From contig NC_087096.1 of the NCBI RefSeq assembly GCF_963855985.1, positions 8,184,001 to 8,248,000 of the forward strand: a stretch of 64,000 nt of DNA. Direction: 5' to 3'. The notes below the pieces were generated by a model, which saw only the letters and a list, made by a program, of their open reading frames with translations, was not told the DNA's origin and did no database searches. The position numbers and the translations under genes are program-made. Shown here piece after piece: positions 1 through 11,933 of this stretch. Source of the stretch: Ostrinia nubilalis (taxonomy: Eukaryota > Arthropoda > Insecta > Lepidoptera > Crambidae). Numbering within the stretch: the stretch's first letter is position 1; the number at the start of each line of letters is the position of its first letter.

Positions 1-2519
1 TAGATAAAATCATTATAAATTCTTGCCTAATTTGACAACTAAATATGTACAAACGTTTCCCCCGATTGTTATAGTTCTAATATTGTTTATTTATTTCAAC
101 TCATTCATACATCTACTTATTACTAAGCTTAGAAGTTACACGCGGCGAAATATACTAATAATACTGATCTGGTCATTGATTTCGCGAGCTTTTGCTGTGG
201 TTTACGGGTTAATTATTTTAAATTTAAAACAATTTGCAATCTAAACTCAAGTAAAACAATTTAACCATGTGACTTCTAAGCATAGTTGAGTACTAGAGAT
301 AGGTTAAAATATAAAACAAAATTTAAGTCAAAATATATTTTATTTTAAAATAGGTACTTTTATAAACCACACATGATTACAAACACGTTGGCCTAAAAGC
401 ATAGTTTATCTACAGTACTATAACTTTAAAATATTTGTAGGTTGTTTGAGATCTTTAATAAGTTTATATTGTTAAAACCATGATACCTAAATGTTGATGA
501 TGTGTATGTTTTTTCTATTACTTTGGGTATGAATACAATTATCGAATTATTATTTTTTATCAGTTTATTTCTGTGATTTTAAAATAAGTAAAACGTATTT
601 ATGTACGAATTTTTCAACCACATAGTGGTTAAGTGTTACCTGTCACAGTAATTTAAAACATTGTGTAATATAAAAATAACTGTTACATTCGAAGTAATTA
701 CAGAATTCCATGTTTTGTTAAAGTAATATGGTTATGTAATACATAATATAAATTGTTGAAGAATAATTGCTACTATATTTTTAAACTCCCCTAAGCTGTA
801 CGCTAAAGCTTGCGCGGTGCCCGCCTATTCTTGCGCCGCTAGTATACCTTAGTTCTTTAGAAATTTCCCTAAATGTAAACAAATATGGCCAACTGACATT
901 GACGAATTTTTAGTCTATGTCAGTTGATCTACTAGTGATGCGACAAAATCTCTCGTTAATCGCAATTCTGTAAATGTCATTTACGGACTGCAACAGACGA
1001 TTATTAGATTTTTAAAGATCGTTTGTATAATTATTAAGATCAATCCCTCTTCTGATTGATATTGAGATAAGTAATGTGATCGTCAAAATAGGATCTTCTT
1101 AATCAAAGAAAATTTAATTTTCCCTTTTTTATTTGTTTAGGAAATATAATTTAAATTATACTAGACAAACTGCACAATAAAATCGTAAACCAGTCGAAAA
1201 GTGGTCGAAAGGCCTTTTTTATGTGACACTCGTCTGTATAATAAAGCTGAATTCAAAGACTTCTTCGCAAAGTGTGTCATTCAATGAAGAAAAAATACAT
1301 TGTTGAATATACTCCGTTTATATTTTATTTTAAATTAATATTATCAAAGTAATTGGTAATTGAAATAATTGAATACTTGAAATAAAATCGATAAAATTTA
1401 CAGATTATTATCTATGAATATTGTCTATGACTTACAGATTTTCCAAAGATAGGACCTAAATTTAAACGTCAAATGTCGATTTGACATTTTAACATGAAGC
1501 ACAAATTTTCACCATCCAAATATTTTGTTAAAATATTTTGTTTTCAATGTTAGATTTCATATTTGTTTCATCATGAGAATTTGGTTTCATGAGCTTGTGA
1601 AATAATGTGTATGATATTAAGAAAACGTGAGTATTATAGTGTAATTGTGTGCACAAGTGTGTGTTTACATCGATGGAAAATTCTAAAGAATTTAGGATTA
1701 CACTATTACCGCCCCCACCTCGCAAGTGGAAACCCGTCACACGCGTCTGCGCTACACTGCGCCATTATACCTATTATACCTACACTTTTTTCGATCCAGG
1801 TACGCATGTGTACGCCCGCGCAAGTTTTAGCGTAGGTCCTTTTTGTAACTATTAGTCATCGGATATTTGGAAGTCTACACTGAATACACGGAATCTGCAT
1901 TGTGAGTGCCAAAAAGGTAGGCTATAATATTTAATACCACATCCACATAGAAAAACAGAGTTAATTGGGCCCTAAATCCTACACAGTGGGCAAGAGTGCA
2001 CAGTAGCGGGACACGAACGCGACGTTAGTTTGGCATACTTTGGCAGCTCAAATTATCAATTTAGCGCGGCATCAAATTATAATAAATGCTACAATATCCT
2101 TAACGCTGCATCCATGTCGGCTATGGTGGCTAAAAAAGTTCTCATGTGCGTTTATCTCAGAGAATAGTAAAATTCAAACCCGTAAACATTCGAACATTAT
2201 GCAATTATAATGTAGTTTTACAATAATGTGACCCTAAAAGGATGATACTCATGCGATAAAATTTGTAAGTACTTACATAAATAGAATAAATTAATATACA
2301 TATTATTATGTAATCCATTACCTAAAATATTTAAAAAGCCGTTCATCTTCGGTTTTGGAAATTTAAAAAACACCGATCGTCTTTTCAGAATAGTTTGTGA
2401 AATTATTAGCCATTTGACACCACTACATATTCGATTATCTGACATAAGTAAGAGATTTCGTAGAGACCTATGACGTCACTTTACTTGAATGAAATACTTA
2501 ATTTTTACATAAAAGTTGT
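1..2519. other. AT-rich intergenic DNA, no gene recognised
   Basis: I see no open frame with recognisable protein features in this stretch. Short frames occur (for example a hydrophobic 73-codon frame at 23-244), but they lack splice context and family motifs. A short perfect dyad around 1470-1490 (AAATGTCGATTTGACATTT) and a GC-richer patch near 1700-1850 are the only obvious departures from plain AT-rich sequence. It lies downstream of the minus-strand diacylglycerol kinase gene. Confidence 0.5.
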
Positions 2520-2640
2520 GCCCAACTACGGCCGCCCGTGAGTGTGCGAGCGCGACAACAATATAATTACCCGCGAGCGGGATAGGTAGTTTGGGGTCAT
2601 TGTACGAAATCCTATCTTCTCGGCGACCGGACTTTACACA
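2520..2640. repeat. single arm of a MITE family also present at 59260-59425
   Basis: The segment with GAGTGTGCGAGCGCGACA, ending in GGTAGTTTGGGGTCATTG, matches the right half of the hairpin element at 59260-59425. Only one arm is recognisable here, so it is a solo or decayed copy. It sits just downstream of the last exon of the kinase gene and could overlap its 3' UTR. Confidence 0.55.
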
Positions 2641-2708
2641 TTACTAGTAAGTGGTGTCAATTACCCAACTGCTGAGATTCAAAGTACCCTCGCTGGTGGG
2701 CGCGTCGC

Positions 2709-5700
2709 TCAGAGCGCGGCGCGGGCGGGCGCGGCGCGCAGCACGCGGCACTGGCCGGCGCGCGCCACGCGCACCGTGGCCGGGCCCTGCATCCACGGCT
2801 CGCCGTCCACCTGCATCGCGCACGTGCCGTTCAGCTCGATCTGCAATGAGGATGGTTTGTTGTGTTTACATGGAAATAAAACAGATCTTAAGGCCCTCGC
2901 CCACGACTCGCTACTAACGCGCGTTAGTCTCATTTGCAACGCACTATAGAAGTGATTCCAACGCGCTACAGCAGCGCGACTGCATCGCTACAAAAAGTGG
3001 CCCGGTTCCTGAAACCCGGTCGAGTTAACTGCGACTCTCCCTCGCACTCACCCGCACGTGTCCCAGAGCGTCGATGTAACGTCACATCCGCCAGGTGCGC
3101 AGTTAACTCGATCAGGTTAAACGAAAGCCGAGATAGAAATGATGTATTTTGAATAACTTGTCAGATTTCCGAATCGAAGCTGAGTGAAGATAAGTGGGAA
3201 CAACGAACGGGGATTGGTTAAAACATCTCCTGTCGTCTCCTCCCCTTTCCACTTTGGCGAAAAGCAGATTACAGACATAGCTGGCGAATACAATCCAAAT
3301 ACATTTTTATCTATTGTACCAACACCATTTTCATTAAAAGCAGAATCTACTGAAGCGGATAGCAGTAGTGGACCTGCAAGAACCAAGCGAATATTTTGCA
3401 CCACCACGCTATCTTATGTTAATTCCAATCCGAATATTGAACATCTTTACCTTCACTTTCGACCCTTGTGTAAAGCGATATGGTTCCGCCAAACCACACT
3501 GGAGTCGCGCAATATGGATAGATGAAGAGATACCCACTACCTGCAAACAAAATATGTACGTAAGTACTTAGTCAGTAGCATCTATCAACATAATAAAAAC
3601 GCAATGATTTTATTAATTAGCAAATACCTCAATTTTTCCATCATCAATCCTTTGAGGCTCCACTTCTCCCTCGTTTCCCATACCTGAAAGTAGGTAAATA
3701 AGAATAATTTTCTAACTTTCATGAAGTTGCTACACAGTTTCCTTTATGAGTTTGTTGAGAAAGTATTTTATCCAACCGCAGTAAAAACCGGTGAGGTATG
3801 CTGCCTGTGTAAGAGTTAGCCTAAGCGCAGCGCAGGATGCAGACCCCCGACTTTTAGTTGGTCGATAAATTAGTTGGGCCCGATTCTAATTTGTAGGATA
3901 CCAAATCGATGTAATGTGCGCACTTTCATACATGCTGATTACTGATTAAAAGTCGGTGGTCTGCGCCTAGGCTCAGTGAGAGAGTTACGAACTCCAGAGG
4001 TCGACGCCAGCGCCCCAGGAGGGTATGTTGAGCACGACGAGCGCCTGAAGCGGCGGCAGCGCCAGCTCGGCGCCGTCCACGCGCGCCGCCAGCCGCCGCT
4101 CTAATGCGTCGCACGCGCCCGCGTCCCACGCGCGTGTTGCGCCCAGCCACGCGTACGCCACCTGTAGGTACATCGAGTTTATTACTTTTGGGTCTGAAGA
4201 CAAGGCAGTAAAGTATGTTTTTAGTTCGTTACTGCCTGCTTAAGGTACTCATTCCTAACTACATACAGGACTCTATGGTCACTAAATTGGCTCTGTGTAA
4301 CAAAATAATGTTCAATCGAATTAATTCGACAATCTCACTAACATATTGGGGCATAATTTTTCTTTAGACTTCGCTCTCCGTTTGTTACTCTATTTCAAAA
4401 ATAGTAAAAATGCCTATTAACTTATGTATGCAAAAAAACTAAAGTAATAAATTAATAATAAAGCACATAGCTCGCAGAGCTGATGCCCGCTGGGGCAAGA
4501 AACTTCTCGAGTGGCAACCACAAGCCGGAAGACGTAGTGGGCAGGCCTCCTAGGTGGACCGACGATCTAGTGAGGGCGCGGAAAGTGCCTGAATGCGGGC
4601 GGCGCAGGACCGGTCTTTGTGGAAATCCTTGATCCAAACCTTTGTCCAGCAGTGGACGTCATTCGGCTGAAATGAACGAAAGTAAGGTCGCCTTCACATT
4701 AGGGCGTCAGAAGCGCGAAAGCATTGCGGCAGCGGCGTTTTTTTAGTGTGAAGACAGGCATCCGCTGTCATAATAGTATGAAATTATTCGGCAACGCGTC
4801 TGTCGCGCGTTTGTCGCGCTGCAAAGTCGCCTAAAAATGTGAAAGCGCTCTAATAAATTAGGCAGCGACGTACATAGTTGAGCATCCGGCTGGCGTACCG
4901 GTGCAGGAACTGCGAGCGCGCGCGGTGGAAGTCGAGCGCGACCTGCGCGTCCACGCCGATGCTGGCGTAGTTGTACGCGAACACCACGCGCTCGCGCGCG
5001 CGCCCCAGCCGCCCGCGCCGCGGCGTGATCGTCACCTTCCATCTGCCATTGTTTGTAACAAAGTAACCAAATCCTGAGGGCTTGTGAGTTTACACCAAAC
5101 GTCCTCACTAGTGAGCGCGTTAAAAAAATATTTGAAAATTTTAGTTCTTGAATGTTTCCGCTAGGGGCGCTGTACAACCCGTCATACATTTAATGTAATT
5201 TTTTTCTAGTGAGCGCGTTGTCACATTTGATTTAAACTCACACTAAGTCTTCAGATTCTTCATTAGTCTGCGGGCACGAAACTGGCGACGGGCCGAGCGA
5301 TAGCGACAGCAGAGCGGCGCGGGCGGGGCGATGCATACAACAACATGACAGTTTATGGTGACGCGCACGAAACGAGCGGCGGCGATCGCTATATTATTCC
5401 GTCGCCCCGCCCATCGCTCGCCCGTTGCCAGTTTCGTACCCGCAGACTTAGTGTGGAGGCCCTCTTCAGCGCCGTATTATAGTATTTTTGTTATTTTGCA
5501 CTTAGTAGATATCAGCCGAAAGAAAATTTAAATTATTGATTAAATTAAAGATTGACTGCCCTGTGAAATTTCCTTCAATGAATATGAATATTAATCATCA
5601 TATTCAGTTATTTTACGACAAATCGAAGTGATAACGCCCAATGGTGTGGCCGAATCGAGATAGGAGGAACGCGGTTTCGAACCCCGCCGCTAGATTATTG

Positions 5701-8407
5701 TGGTGAAAACCACTGTAACACAAGCATAACTATTTAGCTTGCTACGAGTAGTTAATGGGACTTAAAAAAACGTATGAGCTTTTCGTCTACTAACGATAAT
5801 GCGTTTTATTTATTAAATTGTATAAATCATTTTTTTTTATTACCTAGTTGCATAACTTGCCATGTTTCAAAGTTTCACACAAATTTTAGGTAAGAATAAA
5901 ATCTCTAGGATATAAATAATAATTAACTGAAGAAGGAACATACAAACCTGTCTAAAACTTGTTCATTGGCTTGCTTAATACTAGTTATAATGGAATGTGC
6001 GTCTAAATGCGAGCCACAGCCCGGCCCCCAGCCCAGCACTCGCGACAAGTCGTTACCGGTCCCCATCGGCAGAATGCCCACAGCCGCCTGCAAAAAAATA
6101 TTCCATACCGTCAAATATCTATTATTTTCATTTCTTGTGAAAAAGTAAAAGCAAGCTCAAGGTAAAGCATTCAAATTCAAAGCACTGGATACAAGTCGAA
6201 ACTACGACATAATATTATGGAACTACCACACTGAATGCGTTCTGCGGTCTGCAGTCAGGTCAAAGTGAATGCAGCCCGCATCCAGTCGGTTTGCGTTCTT
6301 TGCTCCTGCCAGGCTGCAGCTGCCAGCACGGTCAGATCACATCAATGCAAAATTTAATACTAACGCCCGTATTCATAAACGATACTTCCTTATGTGAAGC
6401 AACAAATCACAGCGTCGAACAGAGCTGTGATTGGTTCACGTGTCGTCCTGTGCGTCCACGCGCACTGTGAGACCTCATAGTGATGTTTGTGAATACGGGC
6501 GTTAGAGACCGACAATGTAGTTCATAGATGTTGCGAGCTGCGTTCACTTTGTGTCCAGTGTGGCAAATCCTTTTAAGCCATAATGATGGCAATGATAAGT
6601 ACTTACTCCCATATGTCCCGCGGCGAGGAGACTGTTGAGGATCCAGGCGACGGTGCCGTCCCCCCCGGCGGCCAGGATGCGGCAGCGCGGCGGCAGCCAT
6701 CGCACCACGCTCTCTGGGCTTGTGGTGCTAATATCCACCACCTATCAACAACACAAACAATACACCAAATAACTTAATCGTTTAATTTAGTAATCAACAC
6801 TTGAAATGGACATTTGTAACGAACAATCGATGTTCAAAGTGCGGGTAAGGCTGCCGCCGGAAGCTGAGATGAAAACGACACAACAGAGTAGAAAAATCAA
6901 GAAGCGATAGCGATGTTCAACACATGTGACATGTGAAGAAAATAAACATTCGAATTTTAATGTAGATTCTCCACCTTATTTCCTTGATGCTGCTTTACTG
7001 TTCTGCTCTGCACTACGTCGCAACGCTTACGCTATACGCAACCTGGTTTAAAGACAATTTCATAAAGAAATACAGTAAAAATATTGTTTACATTGGTTTC
7101 AATCAAATTAAACTTATTAGGTACCTGAATTGGATTGAGCAATCCTCTAAAGAGTGACAGGACTTCATCACTTCTGTTGCTACCGGACTTCCGGTTTGCT
7201 AAAAAACAAAAACATCATATTATTATACAGAACACATAAATGAATAACAGAAAAAAATTTTGTTATCAGCACATTCTTAAAGTTTTTTGGCTGGCAGAGG
7301 TGGAACAAATAATAACCTTATTACTAAGTTACCAAACAGACTGAATACTTATTAAACTTATCATAAAAGCTATAATTGGACAATTTATAAACAATACATA
7401 CTTGTAATTTATAACAATATTAATAATAGGAAAATATTTTTATAAATGATTGTATTAATTTTAACGCACCAAATATAATTAGAGGTTCCCAATTGTCATC
7501 TAATAGAGGCTTAATACTTGTAATTGCTCCTTTTTCTACTTGGACACATGTAGGTGGTATAATTATGTCTCTATATCTGTGAAAGTTACATTCCTGTAAC
7601 ATAAAAACATAATTAAATGTCTTGCTGTTAATAGCAACCAGCAAATAAAATATAAAATTACCTCAGTTTCACTAAGTGCATTAAGATAAGATAATTTTAT
7701 TTTCTGACACCAGCAGCAAAAAAATTTATTGGGACCATTTTCACTATTATCTGCATTTTGTGTTCGGAAGGAGCCAACTGTAATTAATAAATAAATTGTT
7801 GTTAACAATAATCATAAAATTAATTTACTGTCAATAAGAACTCTACAAGAAAACTGACCATCAACCCAATGATGATAAAATGCTTTGTCACTGGGCCAAG
7901 TAATTGCTTTGCATCTGAACCTCTTATCAACTGCACGGCAGCAACTTTTACAAGCACTTACACCACAACATTCACAAAAGAGACCATCTTGATGTAGCAT
8001 CAGTTTACCACAGGCGGTGCACTGAAATTAATAAAAAATACAATTTCAGTAACTTGTTAGCTTATTATTTTAAATTAATAATAATTTTATTAGATATAAA
8101 AAGTACTAAAATTAGTGTTATTTTATTTTTCTTTTGTAAAGTTCATATACGTAACGAAAATGCTTAGTTAAGCATGTAACATTGAGCATAAAAAATATTT
8201 GGTACTTACGTAAATATTGTAAGGTATCGATTTATTACATAGAATACTCCTCCAAGTATGACCCCTACTTTTATAATTTATTTGAATGTAATTATTATTA
8301 TTGAAAAGTACATAAAATATTTTGTAAACTAAATAACTCAAGAACAAGCCACCTATCAAAAAATAACAATTAAAGAAAACATCATTTAGGTTCACTATGT
8401 TTTCCAT
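2709..8407 (-). CDS. DGKE: diacylglycerol kinase, epsilon type (12 coding exons)
   Basis: Phosphorylates diacylglycerol to phosphatidic acid at membranes. My exon model on the minus strand is 8407-8210, 8021-7829, 7777-7662, 7593-7470, 7198-7125, 6741-6607, 6087-5948, 5042-4874, 4161-3993, 3683-3628, 3540-3451, 2840-2709. Introns are GT..AG and the total of 1596 nt gives 531 aa (human epsilon is 567). Exon 1 has one hydrophobic segment (about residues 10-35), the family's N-terminal membrane anchor. Exons 2-4 carry Cys/His-rich C1-type zinc motifs (CTACGKL.., FCECCGVSACKSCC, CCWCQK). Exon 6 has the kinase glycine motif AAGGDGTVAW and exon 7 has LPMGTGNDLSRVLGWG. Exons 8-12 are the accessory domain, ending with MQVDGEPWMQGPATV. 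The start ATG at 8407 precedes the anchor. The exon 9 donor is odd: the in-frame junction needs GTTCGT at 3992, while the nearby GTAACT would break the frame. Exons 8, 9 and 12 are GC-rich, unlike the AT-rich exons 1-4. All introns I examined hold small TEs. Confidence 0.92.
3819..3972. repeat. MITE-like hairpin in kinase intron 9
   Basis: Inverted ends GCCTAAGCGCAG..CAGACCCCCGACTTTTA on the left and TAAAAGTCGGTGGTCTGCGC..AGGC on the right make a roughly 154-bp stem-loop. It ends only about 15-20 bp from the exon 9 splice donor. No coding capacity. Superfamily not determined. Confidence 0.65.
4455..4680 (+). pseudogene. RTE-type LINE, 3' terminal fragment
   Basis: Plus-strand translation gives HIARRADARWGKKLLEWQP and then, after stops, FVQQWTSFG. 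This is the usual C-terminal tail of lepidopteran RTE-clade ORF2 proteins. In-frame stops and shifts show it is dead. It lies in intron 8 of the kinase gene, antisense to that gene. A similar tail occurs at 38640-38790. Confidence 0.7.
5237..5458. repeat. GC-rich MITE-like inverted repeat in kinase intron 7
   Basis: Ends CTCACACTAAGTC and GACTTAGTGTGGAG are inverted. Inside them CTGCGGGCACGAAACTGGC pairs with GCCAGTTTCGTACCCGCAG, and GGGCCGAGCGATAGCG pairs with a CGCTCGCCC stretch. It is about 220 bp long with no coding frame. The related end motif TTCACA..AGTGTGAAG flanks 4685-4760, perhaps a second relic of the family. Confidence 0.65.
5636..5780 (+). mobile_element. tRNA-derived SINE-like element
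   Basis: The sequence contains GGTTTCGAACCCCGCCGC, close to a pol III B box (GGTTCRANNCC). About 20-30 nt upstream lies TGGCCGAATCGAG, a weak A-box-like stretch. A tail with AACACAAGC and TTTAGCTTGCTACGAG follows. The layout resembles tRNA-headed insect SINEs. There is no cloverleaf with an anticodon I would trust, so this is not called as a tRNA gene. Confidence 0.55.
6360..6505. repeat. 146-bp MITE in kinase intron 6
   Basis: Terminal inverted repeats CTAACGCCCGTATTCATAAA and its near complement ending TGAATACGGGCGTTAG enclose about 105 bp of unique DNA. No coding capacity. No clear target-site duplication was seen, so the superfamily is left open. Confidence 0.75.
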
Positions 8408-9823
8408 GATGATGTGGGTTATGATGAGCCCTCAAAGGTTTACAAACAAAAATTTAATTATTGGATACATTTTGGATATCGTAACACATTTAAAAAAAGG
8501 CTGGCTCAATCTTAAATTTTAGAAAGATTTCAGATTAATTCAGTTCAAATAATTTCAAATTTTCGTTTTTATCGAAACGTCAGTCAGGCAATCGTCAATC
8601 AACTTCAAGGAGTTTTGACCATAGAGAAAAGTAATACATAGGAAATAGAGAACCCTCTCTGTCAAATTTTTGAGCCTACTAATTGACAGCCTGGTGTTAA
8701 ATTCCCTGTACTTAACCTACGTACGTAACGCTCACATACATACATAGTACACGCACACATACATACATAAAGTCCACGCACACATACACACAGTTCACGC
8801 ACACATAGGCCCTCATAACCTTCAAAGAATTATTGTTTTTATGATGTACAATGTAGAATTTTTTCAAATCCATTATTTTGAAAATATTTATCTTTATGGT
8901 GTACGTATTGTATTATTTTCAAAACAATGGATTTGGAAAAATTCTACATTGCACATGGAAATGCAAATAAGTAAACAAAAACTTTGGAATTTAATAATTT
9001 TACTTTATTTATGAACACACATAATATTATACACCAAAAGCGTCTTTTCGCAAAGTTTTCAACAACACTAAAAAAGCATTTGCACATTGAGAAAACTCAG
9101 ATCACTTGTGAACATAACAGAAAGTTTCTTCGCGATTCACGAAGGAACGAACAAAACTCCGATGAACCAGAACAGCAGCAGGTACGAAGGAATGAACTTG
9201 AATTTGACTCGACGACTCTTCAATACTTTAATAGGGCCACAGAAAACTTAAATGATGGCTAAGAAAACAAGAATGCATTTAACATAACAAAAACAACACC
9301 GGCCATTTTGGAGGAAAAACAAAGTTGCCATATGTTAAATAGTAATTTCTACTACTCTATTATGTAAATTATAACAAAAATGTCAATGTTCAGTTTTAAA
9401 TTAAAATAAATTAATTTCATTTAAAAAAAGTTTTCACATTGTAATAAACAATATTCTCAAATATATTTTAATTAAGAAAAAAATGAAAATATGATGGAAA
9501 CAGGAGCAGCGACATCTAGAGCGTTTTAGGGTAGTTAAAAAGTATTTGAATTTATTCACCGATGTCGCTGTTTGGAAGCAAGTTTCACTTCGATGACCGT
9601 TGTATGGAAGTTTCCACACCCTGGTTTTGACACTTGTAGCTTTTTTTTTTCATAGAAGTTGACACTTTCTAGTATTTAACTCATGGACTTGGCGTAACTT
9701 TAAAATAAACGCACATGGCCGCATTATTAAATTAATAATTATATCCTAAACTTAAGTCTATGTAAATAGCTTTGTATTTTTATATATATACATAATTTAA
9801 CTAACCTATCAATTTACTTTCCT
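8408..9823. other. upstream region of kinase gene; no firm gene
   Basis: This stretch must contain the promoter and 5' UTR of the minus-strand kinase gene, but I see no clear core element. At 8715-8815 there is a CACACATACATA-rich low-complexity tract. A 92-codon plus-strand frame at 8984-9262 is open but has no motif or splice evidence, and I leave it uncalled. A strong hairpin lies at 8849-8953. GTTTTCACATT..AATAAACAATATTC near 9430 is plain AT-rich sequence. Confidence 0.45.
8849..8953. repeat. 105-bp imperfect hairpin
   Basis: CAATGTAGAATTTTTTCAAA..CCATTATTTTGAAAAT pairs with ATTTTCAAAACAATGG.. and TTGGAAAAATTCTACATTG, leaving a short AT-rich loop. Each arm is about 40 nt. It is likely a small MITE or a palindromic remnant. 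Confidence 0.7.
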
Positions 9824-10007
9824 GAGCCCCGATTACGGTCACAGATTAGAGAGTAATTTTTAACGTCAACAATCCAGACACGCTTCTCGATTCTGCGATA
9901 CGATTGGTCGTTCAACAGCGTACGTCAGCTGTTTTGACCAATCGTATCGCAGAATCAGAAACGCGTCTGGATTGTAGACGTTATAAAAGTTACCGTAATC
10001 GGGGCTC
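9824..10007. repeat. 184-bp MITE with GAGCCCCGATTACGGT ends
   Basis: The outer ends GAGCCCCGATTACGGT and ACCGTAATCGGGGCTC are exact complements. A second inner pair follows: CAATCCAGACACGC..GATTCTGCGATACGATTGG with its complement before 9975. The whole element can fold into one long stem. No coding frame and no clear target-site duplication. Confidence 0.8.
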
Positions 10008-10358
10008 TGATCTATCCTTTTTCCAAATTCCGATTTCCGTTCCTTGTTTTCCATAGAGTTATTAACCAACCTCTATGTTGTTTTCCTAATTTCACGTTTC
10101 CTCGTTTTATGGGGGAATAAAAAAAACTTGATATTGACAAATGCGCAAGCCGCGCGAACCATAAAAAAGAAAAAGCGCGGGAAACGTCGGTTTGTTCGGT
10201 CGTCCTTTTTTTGCTCTTTTTGAAACTTAATTATTTAAATAGTATATTGTATAGGATCAGTTGTAAAATAGTGTGTATATTAATTATCTGTATATATTTA
10301 ATATAATTAGTGTAAAAATTCCTGTACATTGGTAAGTTTTTCACTTTTTTAAAGTTTC

Positions 10359-11933
10359 ATGGATGAGTCCGATGATCCTGGCGGGACCAGCGTCCCCCAG
10401 GTATCTAATTTTGTTACCATATTATCACAATGTTCTGAAACCGAAGGATCTCAAAGAGACACTGATTGTTCGGATGCTGGTCAATCTAGCTCTTCTCGGA
10501 AACGTTCTATAAACCGTAAATATTGTAAACATTGCAACAAAAAGAGGAAACATAGGTCAAATTCATCGAATGAAAATAATAGCTGTTTATGTGACAGTGA
10601 AAGTAATCAGCCTAATATTTTTATTAATCCGCCTGATAACTTTGTAGTTCCAAACTCTCCCATGTCGGAACCCATTGCATTGAACTCCACTGAAAGCCCA
10701 GCCCCAAATCCTCGTGTATCGACTTTTGTAGGCAGATCTCGCTACGAAGCTTCTGATGCAGCCCCTTACTTAATTCATGTGCTTAAAGATCAAGACCCAT
10801 CAAATGAGCGTCCATCTAACATTCACCCGATTTCATTCGGCCAATTTTTGAAAAAGAACAAGTTTAAAAATATAGTTAATGGCAGTTTGAAAAAGATTGG
10901 TAGAAACCGTATTGTAATTTCATTTTCAAATTTTGAGGATGCAAACAGTTTTGTTTCAAGTGCATTGTTAAAACAATATAAATACAAAGCATTTATTCCA
11001 GCAGCTAATGTGACCCGTATGGGAGTGGTTAGAGGAGTGCCAACTGATTGGACTGATGATGAGGTTAAAACTAGTATTTCAGTGCCCATAGGTTGTGGTG
11101 ATATTTTAAAGGTCAGACGGTTTAAAAGGAAAGTAACAAGTAATGGTAAAACTGAATTTGTCCCTACTGAGACTGTTGTCCTGACCTTTGATGGCCAGGT
11201 CTTACCTAAGCGTGTGTTTCTTTGCTATAACTCATTACCAGTGAATTTGTATATATTTCCAACAATTCAATGTTTCAATTGTTGTAGATATGGTCATGTC
11301 AAAAGCCAGTGCCGATCTACTCCCAGGTGCTTTAGATGTGGTCAGGGACACTCAGGAGATAGATGTACTGTTGAAGAAAGTGTTTGTTGCCTTTGCTCCG
11401 GTCCTCACTGTGCTACAGATAGGAAATGTCCAGAATTTGATAGGCAAAAGGGAATTAAGGAAACTATGGCTAAAAATTGTCTGTCTTATGGTGAAGCCTT
11501 GAAGTTACATCCACCCATTACTAAGTCTTATGCAAGTGTCCTAATGTCTTCTCCTCCGCCATCTCCATCAATTGAATATAACTCTAACTTATCTAACAAT
11601 AGCAACAGGTCATATAATAAAACAGTATACTTAAAACCCAAAGCTCCACCTAAACACGGAAAGGGCTATGATCGAGTAGCCCATAGTGAGTTAGTGAAAG
11701 ATTATAATGCTCCTCAGCCTGAAAATGGATGTGCCTTAAATAACCATGACCCTAATTCCCTTTTTAACATACCTATTAAAGATTTAATCATTGCATTAAT
11801 AACATCATTATCTAAGTCTAATTTAGTTTCTTTACCGTCCAACGTTGCCATACCTAACAATAGTATACAAGAAAGTAATTCTCAAAATGGATCAAAGCTC
11901 CCTAGTGTTGCAGTGGAACTGCCGCAGCATTAG
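10359..11933 (+). CDS. LINE ORF1, gag-like nucleic-acid-binding protein
   Basis: A 524-aa protein expected to coat the element RNA. The first 150 residues are Ser/Asn-rich and low in complexity, with a small basic Cys-rich patch near 50-65. Residues about 150-290 look like a compact RNA-binding fold. Three zinc knuckles follow at about 305-357: CFNCCRYGHVKSQC, CFRCGQGHSGDRC and CCLCSGPHCATDRKC. This triple CCHC arrangement is standard for ORF1 of I, R1 and Jockey LINEs. The ATG at 10359 is the first in frame after the 5' UTR. The last 47 nt overlap the start of ORF2 in another frame, so ORF2 may be made by reinitiation. No stop or frameshift is seen. Confidence 0.9.
   Translation: MDESDDPGGTSVPQVSNFVTILSQCSETEGSQRDTDCSDAGQSSSSRKRSINRKYCKHCNKKRKHRSNSSNENNSCLCDSESNQPNIFINPPDNFVVPNSPMSEPIALNSTESPAPNPRVSTFVGRSRYEASDAAPYLIHVLKDQDPSNERPSNIHPISFGQFLKKNKFKNIVNGSLKKIGRNRIVISFSNFEDANSFVSSALLKQYKYKAFIPAANVTRMGVVRGVPTDWTDDEVKTSISVPIGCGDILKVRRFKRKVTSNGKTEFVPTETVVLTFDGQVLPKRVFLCYNSLPVNLYIFPTIQCFNCCRYGHVKSQCRSTPRCFRCGQGHSGDRCTVEESVCCLCSGPHCATDRKCPEFDRQKGIKETMAKNCLSYGEALKLHPPITKSYASVLMSSPPPSPSIEYNSNLSNNSNRSYNKTVYLKPKAPPKHGKGYDRVAHSELVKDYNAPQPENGCALNNHDPNSLFNIPIKDLIIALITSLSKSNLVSLPSNVAIPNNSIQESNSQNGSKLPSVAVELPQH

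Noticed and set aside
23..244. 73-codon hydrophobic plus-strand frame
   Set aside because: Short, AT-rich, starts from a non-ATG codon, no splice sites or family motif; expected by chance.
2651..2917. GC-rich Arg/Ala plus-strand frame
   Set aside because: Antisense shadow of kinase exon 12, which has clear family motifs on the minus strand.
4743..5189. 148-codon minus-strand frame
   Set aside because: A different frame through kinase exon 8 and its flanking introns; the kinase frame matches the family.
5640..5700. true tRNA gene
   Set aside because: A B-box-like stretch exists, but no convincing cloverleaf or anticodon; better explained as a SINE.
8984..9262. 92-codon plus-strand frame
   Set aside because: Low complexity, no recognised domain, no splice or promoter support.
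10823..11089. minus-strand frame inside LINE ORF1
   Set aside because: Shadow of the coding strand.
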